A stretch of 64,000 nucleotides of DNA, from positions 54,622 through 118,621 of the forward strand of contig JADZCJ010000118.1 of the NCBI GenBank assembly GCA_020851635.1, written 5' to 3'. Both the position numbers and the translations under genes were made by a program. Of the stretch, positions 28,401 through 36,332 are shown piece by piece (the first letter of the stretch is position 1; each line of letters begins with the position of its first letter). The notes below the pieces were generated by a model. It worked only from the letters and a program-made list of their open reading frames with translations, was not told the DNA's origin and made no database searches. This DNA is from Anaerolineae bacterium. Lineage in GTDB: Bacteria; Chloroflexota; Anaerolineae; UBA4142; SHND01.

Positions 28401-28455
28401 CGATTTCCTTGAGCTGTTTAAAGTCGTGGGCGTAGAGGCGTTTGAGGCGGATCAT
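25450..28455 (-). CDS. Rad50/SbcC-like (YhaN-type) ATPase with a membrane hairpin in the coiled coil
   Basis: A 1001-residue SMC-like ATPase starting MIRLKRLYAHDFKQLKEIEI. Walker A is QGKNEAGKST (31-40); signature FSGGT (907-911); Walker B FIFLDEP (938-944); D-loop SFDD (947-950); H-loop histidine near 977. Two long coiled-coil arms lie between. At the arm tip, where Rad50 has a CxxC zinc hook, there are two hydrophobic helices (about 424-447 and 451-476) and no CxxC. This resembles Bacillus YhaN/SbcE. The partner nuclease gene is 48 bases upstream. Likely role: DNA-end processing near or on the membrane. Confidence 0.85.
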   Translation of the reverse strand: MIRLKRLYAHDFKQLKEIEIHFPQAGRILVQGKNEAGKSTLFEAVFFALFAQALNTESGAKNLDDLIGYDKEKARVELDLQVRDRVFKITRTLARSKTNKWELEIIRPDGSVEEVRGNKAVNDRLVAELGFDAEALLNTCFVEQKKLEKLEGMSKAKREESLSKILNLERLLELEDKLKLRVEDERLVNRLRHRVELARAQAELPGVRDELSRAEGQLRLLELRANLDTAIQELTAADSLETAFARLESQRSSLQVQVARVVALERARQMLDTTLVRYDTLAQDREQIAALSRDRDEIQRAVREQMPALETRQRDIRRLGVQAARLTRVESVRGVVLGDLQRAQNNKQELDGQLERGSALNETIANHETRLAALDAMIHAYDTGETLGDWATAVTENLPTDDDSAALSTGRVQRDALYTRQRQYIIYLGGIVLAIALVSALVLPALVLNTGNLVIGVVVALVLAVLATLGIILLGGRVLKLNRESSRLTQELGKLEGEMNVKRSLGALTQTRIDSAVEKLKMLDAPVPVSVAAAQSRRIEIASLLENKTRPELVSERDETREKLNYARAQRDEVVKRIRDLSPAQDGPNIPLLERKLSRADQILNTWRPRLARRAAQYDLPPETEALRDAYRNIQGELKVWQQCVGQAEKISGDTARIQQRISKTRAEMQEQYTQVAALLDGGAPAWSPDLDRAALLGVQALLVASFVESGGEQVRQQMTQVEKELGALEREQSIRAKNARAAINNALAIERELGIENGLPAQPSLDELKTLAARFTEDNSQERPALQARVRRLNQRVGELRGLEERFARELGLVGETVDPELAQSELETAERDQGTRKYGAEIVARARRRIVHKVLPATMEYMRRILPQLTRDRYHDAELDPESYKIRVWDERAGQSGAWKEKNIFSGGTKDQFSLALRLAFALATLPQERGTSPGFIFLDEPLGSFDDERANALLYLLTEGEIGLAFDQILLISHIPVQENKFTHRIRLENGRLASETR

Positions 28456-28503
28456 GAGGACGATTCGGGGTTTGGAATTTTCGCAAGAGTTTCGGCGATT
28501 ATT

Positions 28504-29688
28504 TTATGCGTTCTTGTTCCGGTACAAATTTGTCACGCGCGCGCGCGCCTCTTGAATGAGCGCGCGTTCGTCGTCGTTCCCGGCAGTGTCCAGAATTTCG
28601 TCGGCGACGCGTTCGAGCTCGCGCTCGACGTCCACGCGCTCTTCGGGGACTGTGTTGCCGTGTTCGTCATCGCCGCGGGCGCGGAGTTCGATCTGGGACT
28701 TGTCGAGGTCAAAGTAGAAATTGAGCTCGCTGCCGAGCCGCCAAATGTCAAAGAACTTTAGTTTGTGGTAGGCGTCGCGGTCGAGAATTCCTTCCATACG
28801 CAGCTGGAGCATCTGGTCGGAATGGCTGATGGCGCGAAGCTCTTCAAAGATATACGCGGTGGGGTCGTCGGCGGGAAGGTTGCCGCAGCGCAGCTCGTGG
28901 CGGCGCATGGGCTGGGGTTCGATGAGTTTGCGCGTCATTTTGACGGACCTGGCGCCCTGGAATTCGAGATAATAAAAGCCCGGTTCGTTTTTGAGCTCGC
29001 CAAAGGTGAGGCGTTCGGTCGCGCCGGGAATGAGGACAGTGGCATGTTCGACGCTGAGTTTGTTGTTGAGGTGAATGTCGCCGACGAGAAAATAATCAAT
29101 CTGCTTGAGCGCGGCGATGGTGGATTTTTTGAACAAGGCGTCTTGAAAGCCGGGAGGCACGGCATCCTCGACGCCGCCGTGGAGGAGCAGGATTTTAATG
29201 TCCGCTGCGGGCGGGTTGATTTCGACGCCCTGAAGCGGGTCGGTCTCGGGGTCGGCGCGCGGGTCCGGGGCGATGCCGCCGATGGCAATCCGGGTCCCGT
29301 CAATCTCGAACGTCTCGAACTCGGCCTGGGCGCGTTTGCCAAAGACGCGCACGGCATCCATTTCCTGATAGATGCGAATGGGGGTCGCGCTCTCGCCCAT
29401 GTAACGCGGCATGTCGTGGTTGCCGCTGATGGCGAGGATGTGGACGCCATGGTTCTGGAGCCGCCTGAATTCGCGCGCGACAAAGGCGAGTTCGAGCGGG
29501 TTGGGGTCGGCATTGTCAAACAGGTCGCCGCCGTGAAGGTAAAACTGTGCCCCCTGCTTGATGGCAAAATCAATGCTCTCGCGGAATGCCTGCCGAACGC
29601 GGCGGCGACGCTCACGCAGCTGGTCGCGCGTCATTTTGGCGTAATAGCGGTTGAGATGGTTGTCGGCGGTAAAGACGATCCTAATCAT
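28504..29688 (-). CDS. Mre11/SbcD-like (YhaO-type) DNA metallophosphoesterase
   Basis: A 394-residue nuclease starting MIRIVFTADNHLN. All phosphoesterase motifs are visible: ADNH, GGDLFDN, SGNHD, LLHGG and VGDIHLN (GDIH where many have GHIH). The C-terminal 90 residues are charged and helical, probably docking on the ATPase arms. The start is set nine codons inside the longest frame at the conserved sequence. Together with the next gene it forms an Mre11-Rad50-like pair. The gene just upstream is the SIR2-PIN gene. Confidence 0.88.
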   Translation of the reverse strand: MIRIVFTADNHLNRYYAKMTRDQLRERRRRVRQAFRESIDFAIKQGAQFYLHGGDLFDNADPNPLELAFVAREFRRLQNHGVHILAISGNHDMPRYMGESATPIRIYQEMDAVRVFGKRAQAEFETFEIDGTRIAIGGIAPDPRADPETDPLQGVEINPPAADIKILLLHGGVEDAVPPGFQDALFKKSTIAALKQIDYFLVGDIHLNNKLSVEHATVLIPGATERLTFGELKNEPGFYYLEFQGARSVKMTRKLIEPQPMRRHELRCGNLPADDPTAYIFEELRAISHSDQMLQLRMEGILDRDAYHKLKFFDIWRLGSELNFYFDLDKSQIELRARGDDEHGNTVPEERVDVERELERVADEILDTAGNDDERALIQEARARVTNLYRNKNA

Positions 29689-29783
29689 AATCGAAACGTG
29701 TGTTAAATAGTACAACGTGGAACTGGGCGGTGATTCGGGAAGAGACTACAATATATCCGCTGATAGTGAGTACTTACAGCGAT

Positions 29784-32573
29784 TCATTTTTTCTTCTTTG
29801 GACGACTGGCTTTCGCTCTTGATTTGCTTTTTTGTTTTGCCCGTTTCGCTTCCTTTTTTGCCCTAAAGGAGGCCAATTCGGCTCTTTCCTTGACGGTTAA
29901 TGCTTTCGCTCTCTGAAGTTCTGCCTTTTCTGCTGCTTCTGATCTTAATTGCGCCTCGAGAATTTCGGTTTTTTGAACATAATAGCTCTGCATTACAATT
30001 GGGAACTCGAGATCGGGGGTGTCCATAAATGCTCTCTCACTGCCGATTCCAAAACGATGGGCGACGAGAGCTTTGTGTTTTTCAAGCTCCTCCCTGCACT
30101 GCTCTTTCGAAGCTTGAATCAGCGGAGAAAAGACCGTTTGTAATACACGCTTATCTACGATTTGCGCCCCACTCTTTTCGAGTTCAGCTAGCAGCCCGTT
30201 AATCAGATATCCGAGTTCGTCGACAGAACATGGAGCGACAGTGTTGAGCCATTGAAGAACTGCCTCAGGGCGCATTGTTATGGGAAGTCCCCCATCAGAC
30301 AAGCGGTCGAGTATTCTTGTGTGAGAAACAAAGTATGCACCAGTGACACCTTCGAGAGGTGCGGGTACTCTATCTGTTCGAACGCTTTCAACTATTATCA
30401 GAACTTCGGCTTCTGCACGCGTCTGACGTTCATGTCTGTACGTTCCATGAGCTCGACGTGCCCCTGCGATCTGTAGCTGCAATTCTTCTCGCTTACTATA
30501 TAAGGTCTCATTGTCACCTGCTAGTTCGCCGAACTCCAGCAATGCAAATTCTTTAGCTAATTTCTCACTGAATACCTTGACCGTGATTCGGGTATTGAAC
30601 TTGGCTCCGCAAATCTTTTCTAGGTATCTCCAATAGCTCGGTGATCCGCCTTGATCGATACTCGTAAGAAAACCTGCAAGAAACACATTTCCTTTGTAAC
30701 CACTGATGCCCAGGGCAGCTTTCAATGTCTCATGTGTGATGTACCCATCCTCTGTTATTATTTTGAACTCGATGGGCCATCGAGCGTGCTCCACGACTTC
30801 GTCAACCAACATGGTGGTTGTTGCAATTCTCGATCCGATTGTTCGTAGTTTTTCAATCATTAACCTCGCTGCATCGTGTCCCACGCTGTGTGTCGCCATA
30901 TATCGGATTAACGTGGAAGAATCGATTACAAAGACAGTATGCTTCAATTCTTCTGCTCTGAGGTTTACAGACTCAGGGTCATACCCAAGAATATTGACTC
31001 CAAATTGTGATTGCAAAAGAAGTCCCAAATATCTAGTCTCAGACCCGCTTGGATTTGTCAGAACGTCCTCAATGACATTAATCAAGACAAGCGCATCGGA
31101 CGTGTTTTGAACTTGTTCCAAGAAGGATGGGAGGGCTTGCAGAAGTGCCACCATTTCGTATGACTGCATATCATCACGAGTTGATGCCCACACTTTTGCG
31201 ACTCCAAGGGCACGTTTGTAGATTGTATCCTTCAAGAATGACTCACATACACCAACAATTCGATCAACAGATGGATTGGTCGCATCGAGCTTTGCAATCA
31301 CGCGGGTTCTGAGGGATGCGAAGAATTGATGTGCCATCAAGGCAGAAGACGCCGATTGGTCTGCAACTAACTCGGTTCCCGCCTCAGTCAGACCGAAAGT
31401 TTCGGGATCATCTTGTTGGTTGATTTGATTGATCAATTTCTCCTTAAGAAGATCATCAATCGCTGCCTTTATCTGATAAGGTGACCTTGCTGTGGACGCA
31501 TTAATGCCCTGTATGAGGGTAATCCGCGTACTCAGGTCATCAATCAATTCGACTATCGAGGCCTTGCCTCTTTGTTTTAGCACAGAAATTATGCGACTTC
31601 GGAGAAGGGTTCCCAAGATGTCAACACCGACGTTTGCATGTCCCTGAAGTGCCAACGTGTTATAGACAAGCAACCCTGTTGTTTCTGCGTCATATGATGG
31701 TGCTGCTTGGAATGGTCTGCCATACCTCAGACTTCGCTTTAGAATCAGCGGATCGTATATTTTCAAGAGATCGGCTAGTTCTGAGTGTGAATTATTTCGG
31801 TTCTGATATGGTACAACATCGATGTTGTACTTTTCCAGGAATTCTTTCCTTTCGTCCTCGTGCTCGTTCCCGTACAGATCGCTTACGAAGGCTATTGCTG
31901 GTCTATCAGGAGTCGTGAGCCTTCCTACAATCCTCAGGACTCTCTTTACTTCAGCATCTCTGAAACCGAAACCAAAGAAGACTATCCGAACTTGGGTTAA
32001 TAGGCTCTTTAGCCGATTTACAACCTGGCTTTCATTCAAGTACAGGGAATCGTAGTCCGCCTCTGTCAGTATGAGACGAGACTTGGAGTTCTCCAAATTC
32101 ACCGAGCCATGTATGTGCCATACGAGCTGTTGTGGGTCCCCCGAGATTTTTCGTACCTCATCAGCTGTATTGCCAACTGGCACCCAACCTGCCTTATCCA
32201 TTAGTAGCTCTTCGAGATGCGAATCATAATTAGTTGTTACATACCCAGCAAAGGGCCAATCACTAATTAGAGACGCCAACTTCCCATGTGGGCGAGTCTT
32301 TCGAAGTAATCCTATAATCGAGTTTTCCAGATTATCGCGATGGGCATGATGCTCGATACGAGAGAAGCATTTGTCGAAAGATTCTTCCTTAAGGTGCCTT
32401 TGGTACAGTAGGTCTCCCTGAATCCGTTCGGCCACACTCGCCTCAAGCTGGCTCACAGTTTCAGTGACAAGCCTTTGCCATGATGGAAATCCTGCATCAA
32501 TAGAAATACCGCTCCCCACGAAGGCCCAAGCACGACCACTGTTGATAAGATTTATCAGCTCAGTACGTAACAT
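29784..32573 (-). CDS. SIR2 - winged helix - PIN-like multidomain protein, candidate defence effector
   Basis: A 929-residue protein. Residues 1-275 are a SIR2-family NADase-type domain: GSGIS (20-24), TTNYD (113-117), WHIHGS (152-157) and GFGFRD (201-206). Residues about 322-402 look like a winged helix (SIISVLKQ-like helix, KAAIDDLLKEKLI, FGLTEAGTELV). Residues about 546-760 look PIN-like: VFVIDSSTLI (D551), VDEVVEH (E592), AEAEVLIIV (near 722) and VSHTRILD (D756). The tail from 870 is coiled coil ending in a Lys/Arg-rich stretch. G+C of sampled rows is 47-48 percent against about 70 percent in a sampled row of the Rad50-like gene, suggesting transfer. GGAGG precedes the ATG. Function inferred, not proven. 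Confidence 0.75.
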   Translation of the reverse strand: MLRTELINLINSGRAWAFVGSGISIDAGFPSWQRLVTETVSQLEASVAERIQGDLLYQRHLKEESFDKCFSRIEHHAHRDNLENSIIGLLRKTRPHGKLASLISDWPFAGYVTTNYDSHLEELLMDKAGWVPVGNTADEVRKISGDPQQLVWHIHGSVNLENSKSRLILTEADYDSLYLNESQVVNRLKSLLTQVRIVFFGFGFRDAEVKRVLRIVGRLTTPDRPAIAFVSDLYGNEHEDERKEFLEKYNIDVVPYQNRNNSHSELADLLKIYDPLILKRSLRYGRPFQAAPSYDAETTGLLVYNTLALQGHANVGVDILGTLLRSRIISVLKQRGKASIVELIDDLSTRITLIQGINASTARSPYQIKAAIDDLLKEKLINQINQQDDPETFGLTEAGTELVADQSASSALMAHQFFASLRTRVIAKLDATNPSVDRIVGVCESFLKDTIYKRALGVAKVWASTRDDMQSYEMVALLQALPSFLEQVQNTSDALVLINVIEDVLTNPSGSETRYLGLLLQSQFGVNILGYDPESVNLRAEELKHTVFVIDSSTLIRYMATHSVGHDAARLMIEKLRTIGSRIATTTMLVDEVVEHARWPIEFKIITEDGYITHETLKAALGISGYKGNVFLAGFLTSIDQGGSPSYWRYLEKICGAKFNTRITVKVFSEKLAKEFALLEFGELAGDNETLYSKREELQLQIAGARRAHGTYRHERQTRAEAEVLIIVESVRTDRVPAPLEGVTGAYFVSHTRILDRLSDGGLPITMRPEAVLQWLNTVAPCSVDELGYLINGLLAELEKSGAQIVDKRVLQTVFSPLIQASKEQCREELEKHKALVAHRFGIGSERAFMDTPDLEFPIVMQSYYVQKTEILEAQLRSEAAEKAELQRAKALTVKERAELASFRAKKEAKRAKQKSKSRAKASRPKKKK

Positions 32574-32657
32574 AGATCCTCCCGCATACGCTCGTCATCA
32601 AAATCAGATTAGGCGAGTCAATCTCCTATGGCAATATGTTGCAATTGAGAATATCTT

Positions 32658-33545
32658 TCAGGGTTTTCGGAACGGCGACCTCGCCTTGTTCCTGGCAGGG
32701 ATTTTCTCCCCGTACTCGACTTTGGCAAATTCTGCAATCAACTGCTTGCGGAGTTTTATCGGTTCCCTGATGCGGCGTTTGGCAGTCTCGATATACTCGC
32801 TTTTGAGCTCATACCCCACCCAGCTTCGCCCTGTTGCTTGCGCGACTTTTAGGGTTGTTCCGATGCCTGCAAAGGGGTCGAGGACGAGGTCGCCGGTGTA
32901 TGAATAGAGACGAATGAGGCGATAGGCGAGCTCTTCCGGGAAGGGGCATGGGTGCGGGAGTTGGTTGGGCGGGACGGGCGCAATGTGCCAGATATTGTTG
33001 GCAATGTCGCGCGTGAACACGGCGTCCAGCTGCATGGCATCGTTTTTTTTCTCTTGTTGGGTGCGTCCCGCATATATTTTCTTGTCGCCCGGTTTCCGAA
33101 AAATCAAGATGTATTCGAGCATCAGGTTGGGATAGTAATAGCCCGGATATGGGTTCTGGATTGTCGCGCCCGCGCGTTTTACGCCTCCCGTCACCTTTGC
33201 CCAGATAATGTCCTGGTGAAATTCCCAACCGATTTTTTCCATCACGTCAATCAAGTGATAGGGGACGGGGACATGCTTGCCCTTGAGCAGCACAGTGCCG
33301 ATGATGATGGCACAATGCGCGCCGGGTTTGGTGACGCGGTAGGTCTCGACAAAAACACGTTTCAAAAAGTCGAGATATTCGGCATAGTCCTGCTCCCGGC
33401 GCGGGCGATAGTTTTGTTTGGCATCGCGCGCGTGGGTGTCGTAATCAATCGCGTTCCAATACGGCGGCGAGGTGACGGTGAGGTCAACTGTGTTGTCTGC
33501 AAGTTCGCGCATGTCTTCGCACGAGTGGGGGTAGATGGTGTTCAC
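32658..33545 (-). CDS. Orphan site-specific DNA methyltransferase, beta class (N4-cytosine or N6-adenine)
   Basis: A 295-residue methyltransferase. TSPPYWNAIDYD (about residues 29-40) is motif IV, and LDPFAGIGTT (about 222-231) is the SAM-binding motif I; the order IV then I marks the beta class. SPPY is most often seen in N4-cytosine enzymes but does not prove it. The C-terminus is basic. No restriction nuclease is adjacent. It lies between the Cache lipoprotein and the SIR2-PIN gene in a same-strand series, so it could mark self DNA for that effector or be a regulatory solitary methylase. Confidence 0.87.
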   Translation of the reverse strand: MNTIYPHSCEDMRELADNTVDLTVTSPPYWNAIDYDTHARDAKQNYRPRREQDYAEYLDFLKRVFVETYRVTKPGAHCAIIIGTVLLKGKHVPVPYHLIDVMEKIGWEFHQDIIWAKVTGGVKRAGATIQNPYPGYYYPNLMLEYILIFRKPGDKKIYAGRTQQEKKNDAMQLDAVFTRDIANNIWHIAPVPPNQLPHPCPFPEELAYRLIRLYSYTGDLVLDPFAGIGTTLKVAQATGRSWVGYELKSEYIETAKRRIREPIKLRKQLIAEFAKVEYGEKIPARNKARSPFRKP

Positions 33546-33591
33546 GGATCAAGAGGACCGGAGATTGCAAATTGAACGACCCAAGTCGTCG

Positions 33592-34413
33592 TCATCTTTT
33601 TATCCCAACCGCGACGATCAGATTGTTGTTGGCTGCGTGTGGCGATGCAAAAGTATAGTAGCGGGTTTCGCCGTCCGCGCCCGCAAATTCGCCCGTGCCC
33701 CGAACCTTTTCGAGCATGGCTCGACCGAGCGGTGTGTCGGAAATATTGCGCCCAAACCAGTCGTTGGCATCGGGATCGCGAAGGATGAGGTTGCCATAGG
33801 TGTCAATGATCACAATTTCGCCCGTCACCGGCAGATTCAATTCCGCAAAGCGCGAGGCGAGCCACCCGAGCCGCAAGGGGGCAAAGGCGACGCCGCGCAG
33901 GTGGTTTGTTTCGTCAATGATCGGATATGCCAGCCCGAGCGAGGGGGCAAGCGTGACGCGCCCGATCACATATTCGCCGACTACAAAACCGCGTTCGGTG
34001 AGCGCGCGGCTGTAATAGAGACGGTCGGCGATGCTCACCTGTCGCCCGCGCGATTGGGATTCGCAATAGAGCACGCCGTTTGGGGTGCTGACGCCGATCT
34101 GGGTGTAACGAGTGTTGGTTTTGAGCAGACCGGTGACAAACGTGTCACAGGCGCTTGCCGAATCGCCGAGCACCTGCGGCGATTTTGCCATAAAGGCGAG
34201 CAGCGACCGCGCCTGTGTGAGGTCGTATTCGAGCTCGGAAAGCGATTCACTGAGAAGCTGGTGTGCGACATCTTCGGGTTGGGCGCGCGTGGGCAGCGGC
34301 GTGTGGGGCGCGGTTGGAGCGCCGGAACTGCAAGCAATCAAGAGCGCCAACAATAGAATGATGCCGCATAGCGGACGCGTCGCCAGATGTGATGGTGCGC
34401 GTCCGGGAAACAC
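33592..34413 (-). CDS. Lone Cache-domain sensory lipoprotein
   Basis: About 273 residues from a GTG at 34413; a longer frame opens at 34482 and the start is uncertain. The hydrophobic IILLLALLIAC with following SSG is a lipobox. The exported part fits a double Cache sensor: QIGVSTPNGVLYCESQSRG, SIADRLYYSRAL, VVGEYVIGR and EIVIIDTYGNLILRD. Cache domains normally sense small ligands for a kinase, cyclase or chemoreceptor in the same protein, but this one stops straight after the sensor (VAVGIKR). The frame begins inside or just after the herA-like gene, so the two are cotranscribed. Confidence 0.7.
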   Translation of the reverse strand: MFPGRAPSHLATRPLCGIILLLALLIACSSGAPTAPHTPLPTRAQPEDVAHQLLSESLSELEYDLTQARSLLAFMAKSPQVLGDSASACDTFVTGLLKTNTRYTQIGVSTPNGVLYCESQSRGRQVSIADRLYYSRALTERGFVVGEYVIGRVTLAPSLGLAYPIIDETNHLRGVAFAPLRLGWLASRFAELNLPVTGEIVIIDTYGNLILRDPDANDWFGRNISDTPLGRAMLEKVRGTGEFAGADGETRYYTFASPHAANNNLIVAVGIKR

Positions 34414-34457
34414 GCCCCAAGCAGCTGCAGATAGATAAACGCAGCGGCGAGCGTTTG

Positions 34458-36290
34458 TTACAGGTCCAGTTCTTCGACCCATTCGGTTTTTGGTTTGTTG
34501 GCGCGCTCTGTTTTGTCATTGCGCTCGCGACGGTCAATGACCGCCTGACTGCGCGCGTCCTCGAGCGCTTTGACAACGTCAATGTCGTTGCCGCCCTGTG
34601 CGCTGAGGCGGCTGCCGATGCGGACCATGACGGGAACGCGCACGATGGGACCGAGGACCACCGCTTCGCCGACGTTTAGCCCAGGCAAGTCCGCCAACAG
34701 CCCCTCGCTGATGCCTTCGGACGATTGCTTGATGGCGAGCTGGTCCTGTGGGTTGGTGAGGCGCATGATGATTTGTGAGTTGCACTGGGAAAGGGTGTCG
34801 CCGTGAATCTTGTAGGGGCGCTGGGTGACGAGGACGAGAAACAGCCCGAACTTGCGTCCTTCGGAGGCGATGCGTTTGATTATGTGCGCCGCTTGCGAAC
34901 GCGCGCCCTGACCACCGGGGACGAAATTGTGCGCCTCTTCCAAGATGAAAAAGACGGGACGCGACAAGCCGTTGGTCGTCGCTTCGCCCCACACCTCGTT
35001 CAGGATTTTGTTGACCGCAAATTCAGTGACCCAGCTGTCCACGCCCGCAAGGTCGAGCACCGAAAGATGCATCGGGCGCAAGAGGTCCCGGACAGGAACA
35101 TCTTCATGCCCCCAGATGTCTACGCGCGACAGACGTTCGACATATTTCAGCGCTTTTTGCGCGCCGGATACCGCGTCAAGGGAAGGGGCTTTGCCGTTGG
35201 AGCTTTTGCCGTTATCGGACGCGGGGGTCGGGAATGGCGGAGGCGTCGGTTCGTCGTCGTCGGATGCGCCCCCCAGATCGTCCCATCCCAAATCAATGTT
35301 GGCTTTGTTGTATGCCGCCTGCTCGAAAGCTTCCATGCCGGGGGGGGTGACGCCGCGCTTGCGTTCGGGACCGCGCGGCATGTTGTCGTTGGACATGAAA
35401 CCGTCGGCATCCGCGCCGCCGCTTGCGATGCGTTCCAGTTCGCGCAAGTATTCGTGTGGGGCATAATCGCGTCCGCGCAGATTGTCGTGCGCCGTTTGAA
35501 GCGCCTTGCGAATATTGGTCGAAGTTTCGGGAATGCCGGTCATGCTGCAGATTTCTTCGACTTCGAGGGCAGAAAACTTGATGGTGAACTTTTGCGAGCC
35601 GCCGATCTCGTCATCGGTGATGCGCCCCGCCTGTCCCGTCGGCATGCGGTAAATGTCCACGCGGTCGGCAAAGGGGGTGACGCGCATGGTCTCGTCGCGG
35701 CGCATTTTTACATAGTCGCTGTTGGGGTCAAAAATGACGATGGTGCCGCCGAGCTGCAAAAGTTTTTCAAGAATGACCCCGACGGTGTAGGACTTGACCG
35801 CGCCCGTCTGGGCAATCACCGCCATGTGGCGGCGCAAACCGTTCGGATTCAAGAGGACGTTGACATTGTCGCGGTTGATGAGCGAGCCGATCTCGATGCC
35901 GCTGTCCACATCCTGCGAAAAGAATTTTTTGAGCAATTCGTCGGGCGCCTGCGTGACCGGATTGCCGGGCATGGTGGCATGACGCGGAAAGCGGACAGTG
36001 CTGCCTTCGAGATAGCCCAACACTTGAGCGGTGCCGACGATGATGGGTTGAGAGGTCGAGATGCGGGTGAGAATCTGCGCGACCTCGTTGTAGGAAAGCG
36101 TCGTATCAAGGAGGCGCGAAGAGACGGACAGTTTTGTCACCTGCGCGAGCACATCCACGCGCGCACGCGTGCGCGGGTCTTCGACCTGGACGACAATGTA
36201 TTCGAGACGAGGCGGCGCGATTTCACGGTTCGTCACAAAGGTAAACTCATCTGTGCGGACTTCGCCGACGACATAACCGACGGTAATCAT
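34458..36290 (-). CDS. HerA-like DNA-translocase ATPase with altered Walker A
   Basis: A 610-residue HerA/FtsK-type ATPase. The N-terminal HAS-barrel-like region (1-100) is followed by the P-loop AQTGAVKSYTVG (160-171), where relatives I know have AQTGAGKS; V165 replaces the glycine before the lysine (codon GTC at 35798-35796). Walker B is VFFILEEAHNF; the arginine-rich RIASEGRKFGLFLVLVTQRP and SQCNSQIIMRL are HerA signatures. An acidic, Pro/Gly-rich insert lies near 290-370. AGGAGA precedes the ATG. HerA usually acts with NurA and Mre11-Rad50 in end resection, and with SIR2 in a known defence system. No NurA gene is seen here. Confidence 0.88.
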   Translation of the reverse strand: MITVGYVVGEVRTDEFTFVTNREIAPPRLEYIVVQVEDPRTRARVDVLAQVTKLSVSSRLLDTTLSYNEVAQILTRISTSQPIIVGTAQVLGYLEGSTVRFPRHATMPGNPVTQAPDELLKKFFSQDVDSGIEIGSLINRDNVNVLLNPNGLRRHMAVIAQTGAVKSYTVGVILEKLLQLGGTIVIFDPNSDYVKMRRDETMRVTPFADRVDIYRMPTGQAGRITDDEIGGSQKFTIKFSALEVEEICSMTGIPETSTNIRKALQTAHDNLRGRDYAPHEYLRELERIASGGADADGFMSNDNMPRGPERKRGVTPPGMEAFEQAAYNKANIDLGWDDLGGASDDDEPTPPPFPTPASDNGKSSNGKAPSLDAVSGAQKALKYVERLSRVDIWGHEDVPVRDLLRPMHLSVLDLAGVDSWVTEFAVNKILNEVWGEATTNGLSRPVFFILEEAHNFVPGGQGARSQAAHIIKRIASEGRKFGLFLVLVTQRPYKIHGDTLSQCNSQIIMRLTNPQDQLAIKQSSEGISEGLLADLPGLNVGEAVVLGPIVRVPVMVRIGSRLSAQGGNDIDVVKALEDARSQAVIDRRERNDKTERANKPKTEWVEELDL

Positions 36291-36326
36291 GAGAGGTCTC
36301 CTGCTGAAACAGACGTTCTAGCGGCT

Positions 36327-36332
36327 ATTATA
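36327..36332 (-). promoter_or_regulatory. -10 box of the herA-like gene
   Basis: TATAAT on the minus strand, 36 bases before the start codon. No good -35 hexamer is seen at 16-18 bases. Confidence 0.5.

Noticed and set aside
29690..32660. Search for an IS element, integrase or target-site repeats around the SIR2-PIN gene
   Set aside because: No transposase frame, terminal inverted repeat or obvious direct repeat was found at the borders; transfer is inferred only from composition.
25450..36290. NurA nuclease expected beside HerA
   Set aside because: None of the reading frames in this region shows a NurA-like sequence; the gene after the HerA-like one is a Cache lipoprotein.
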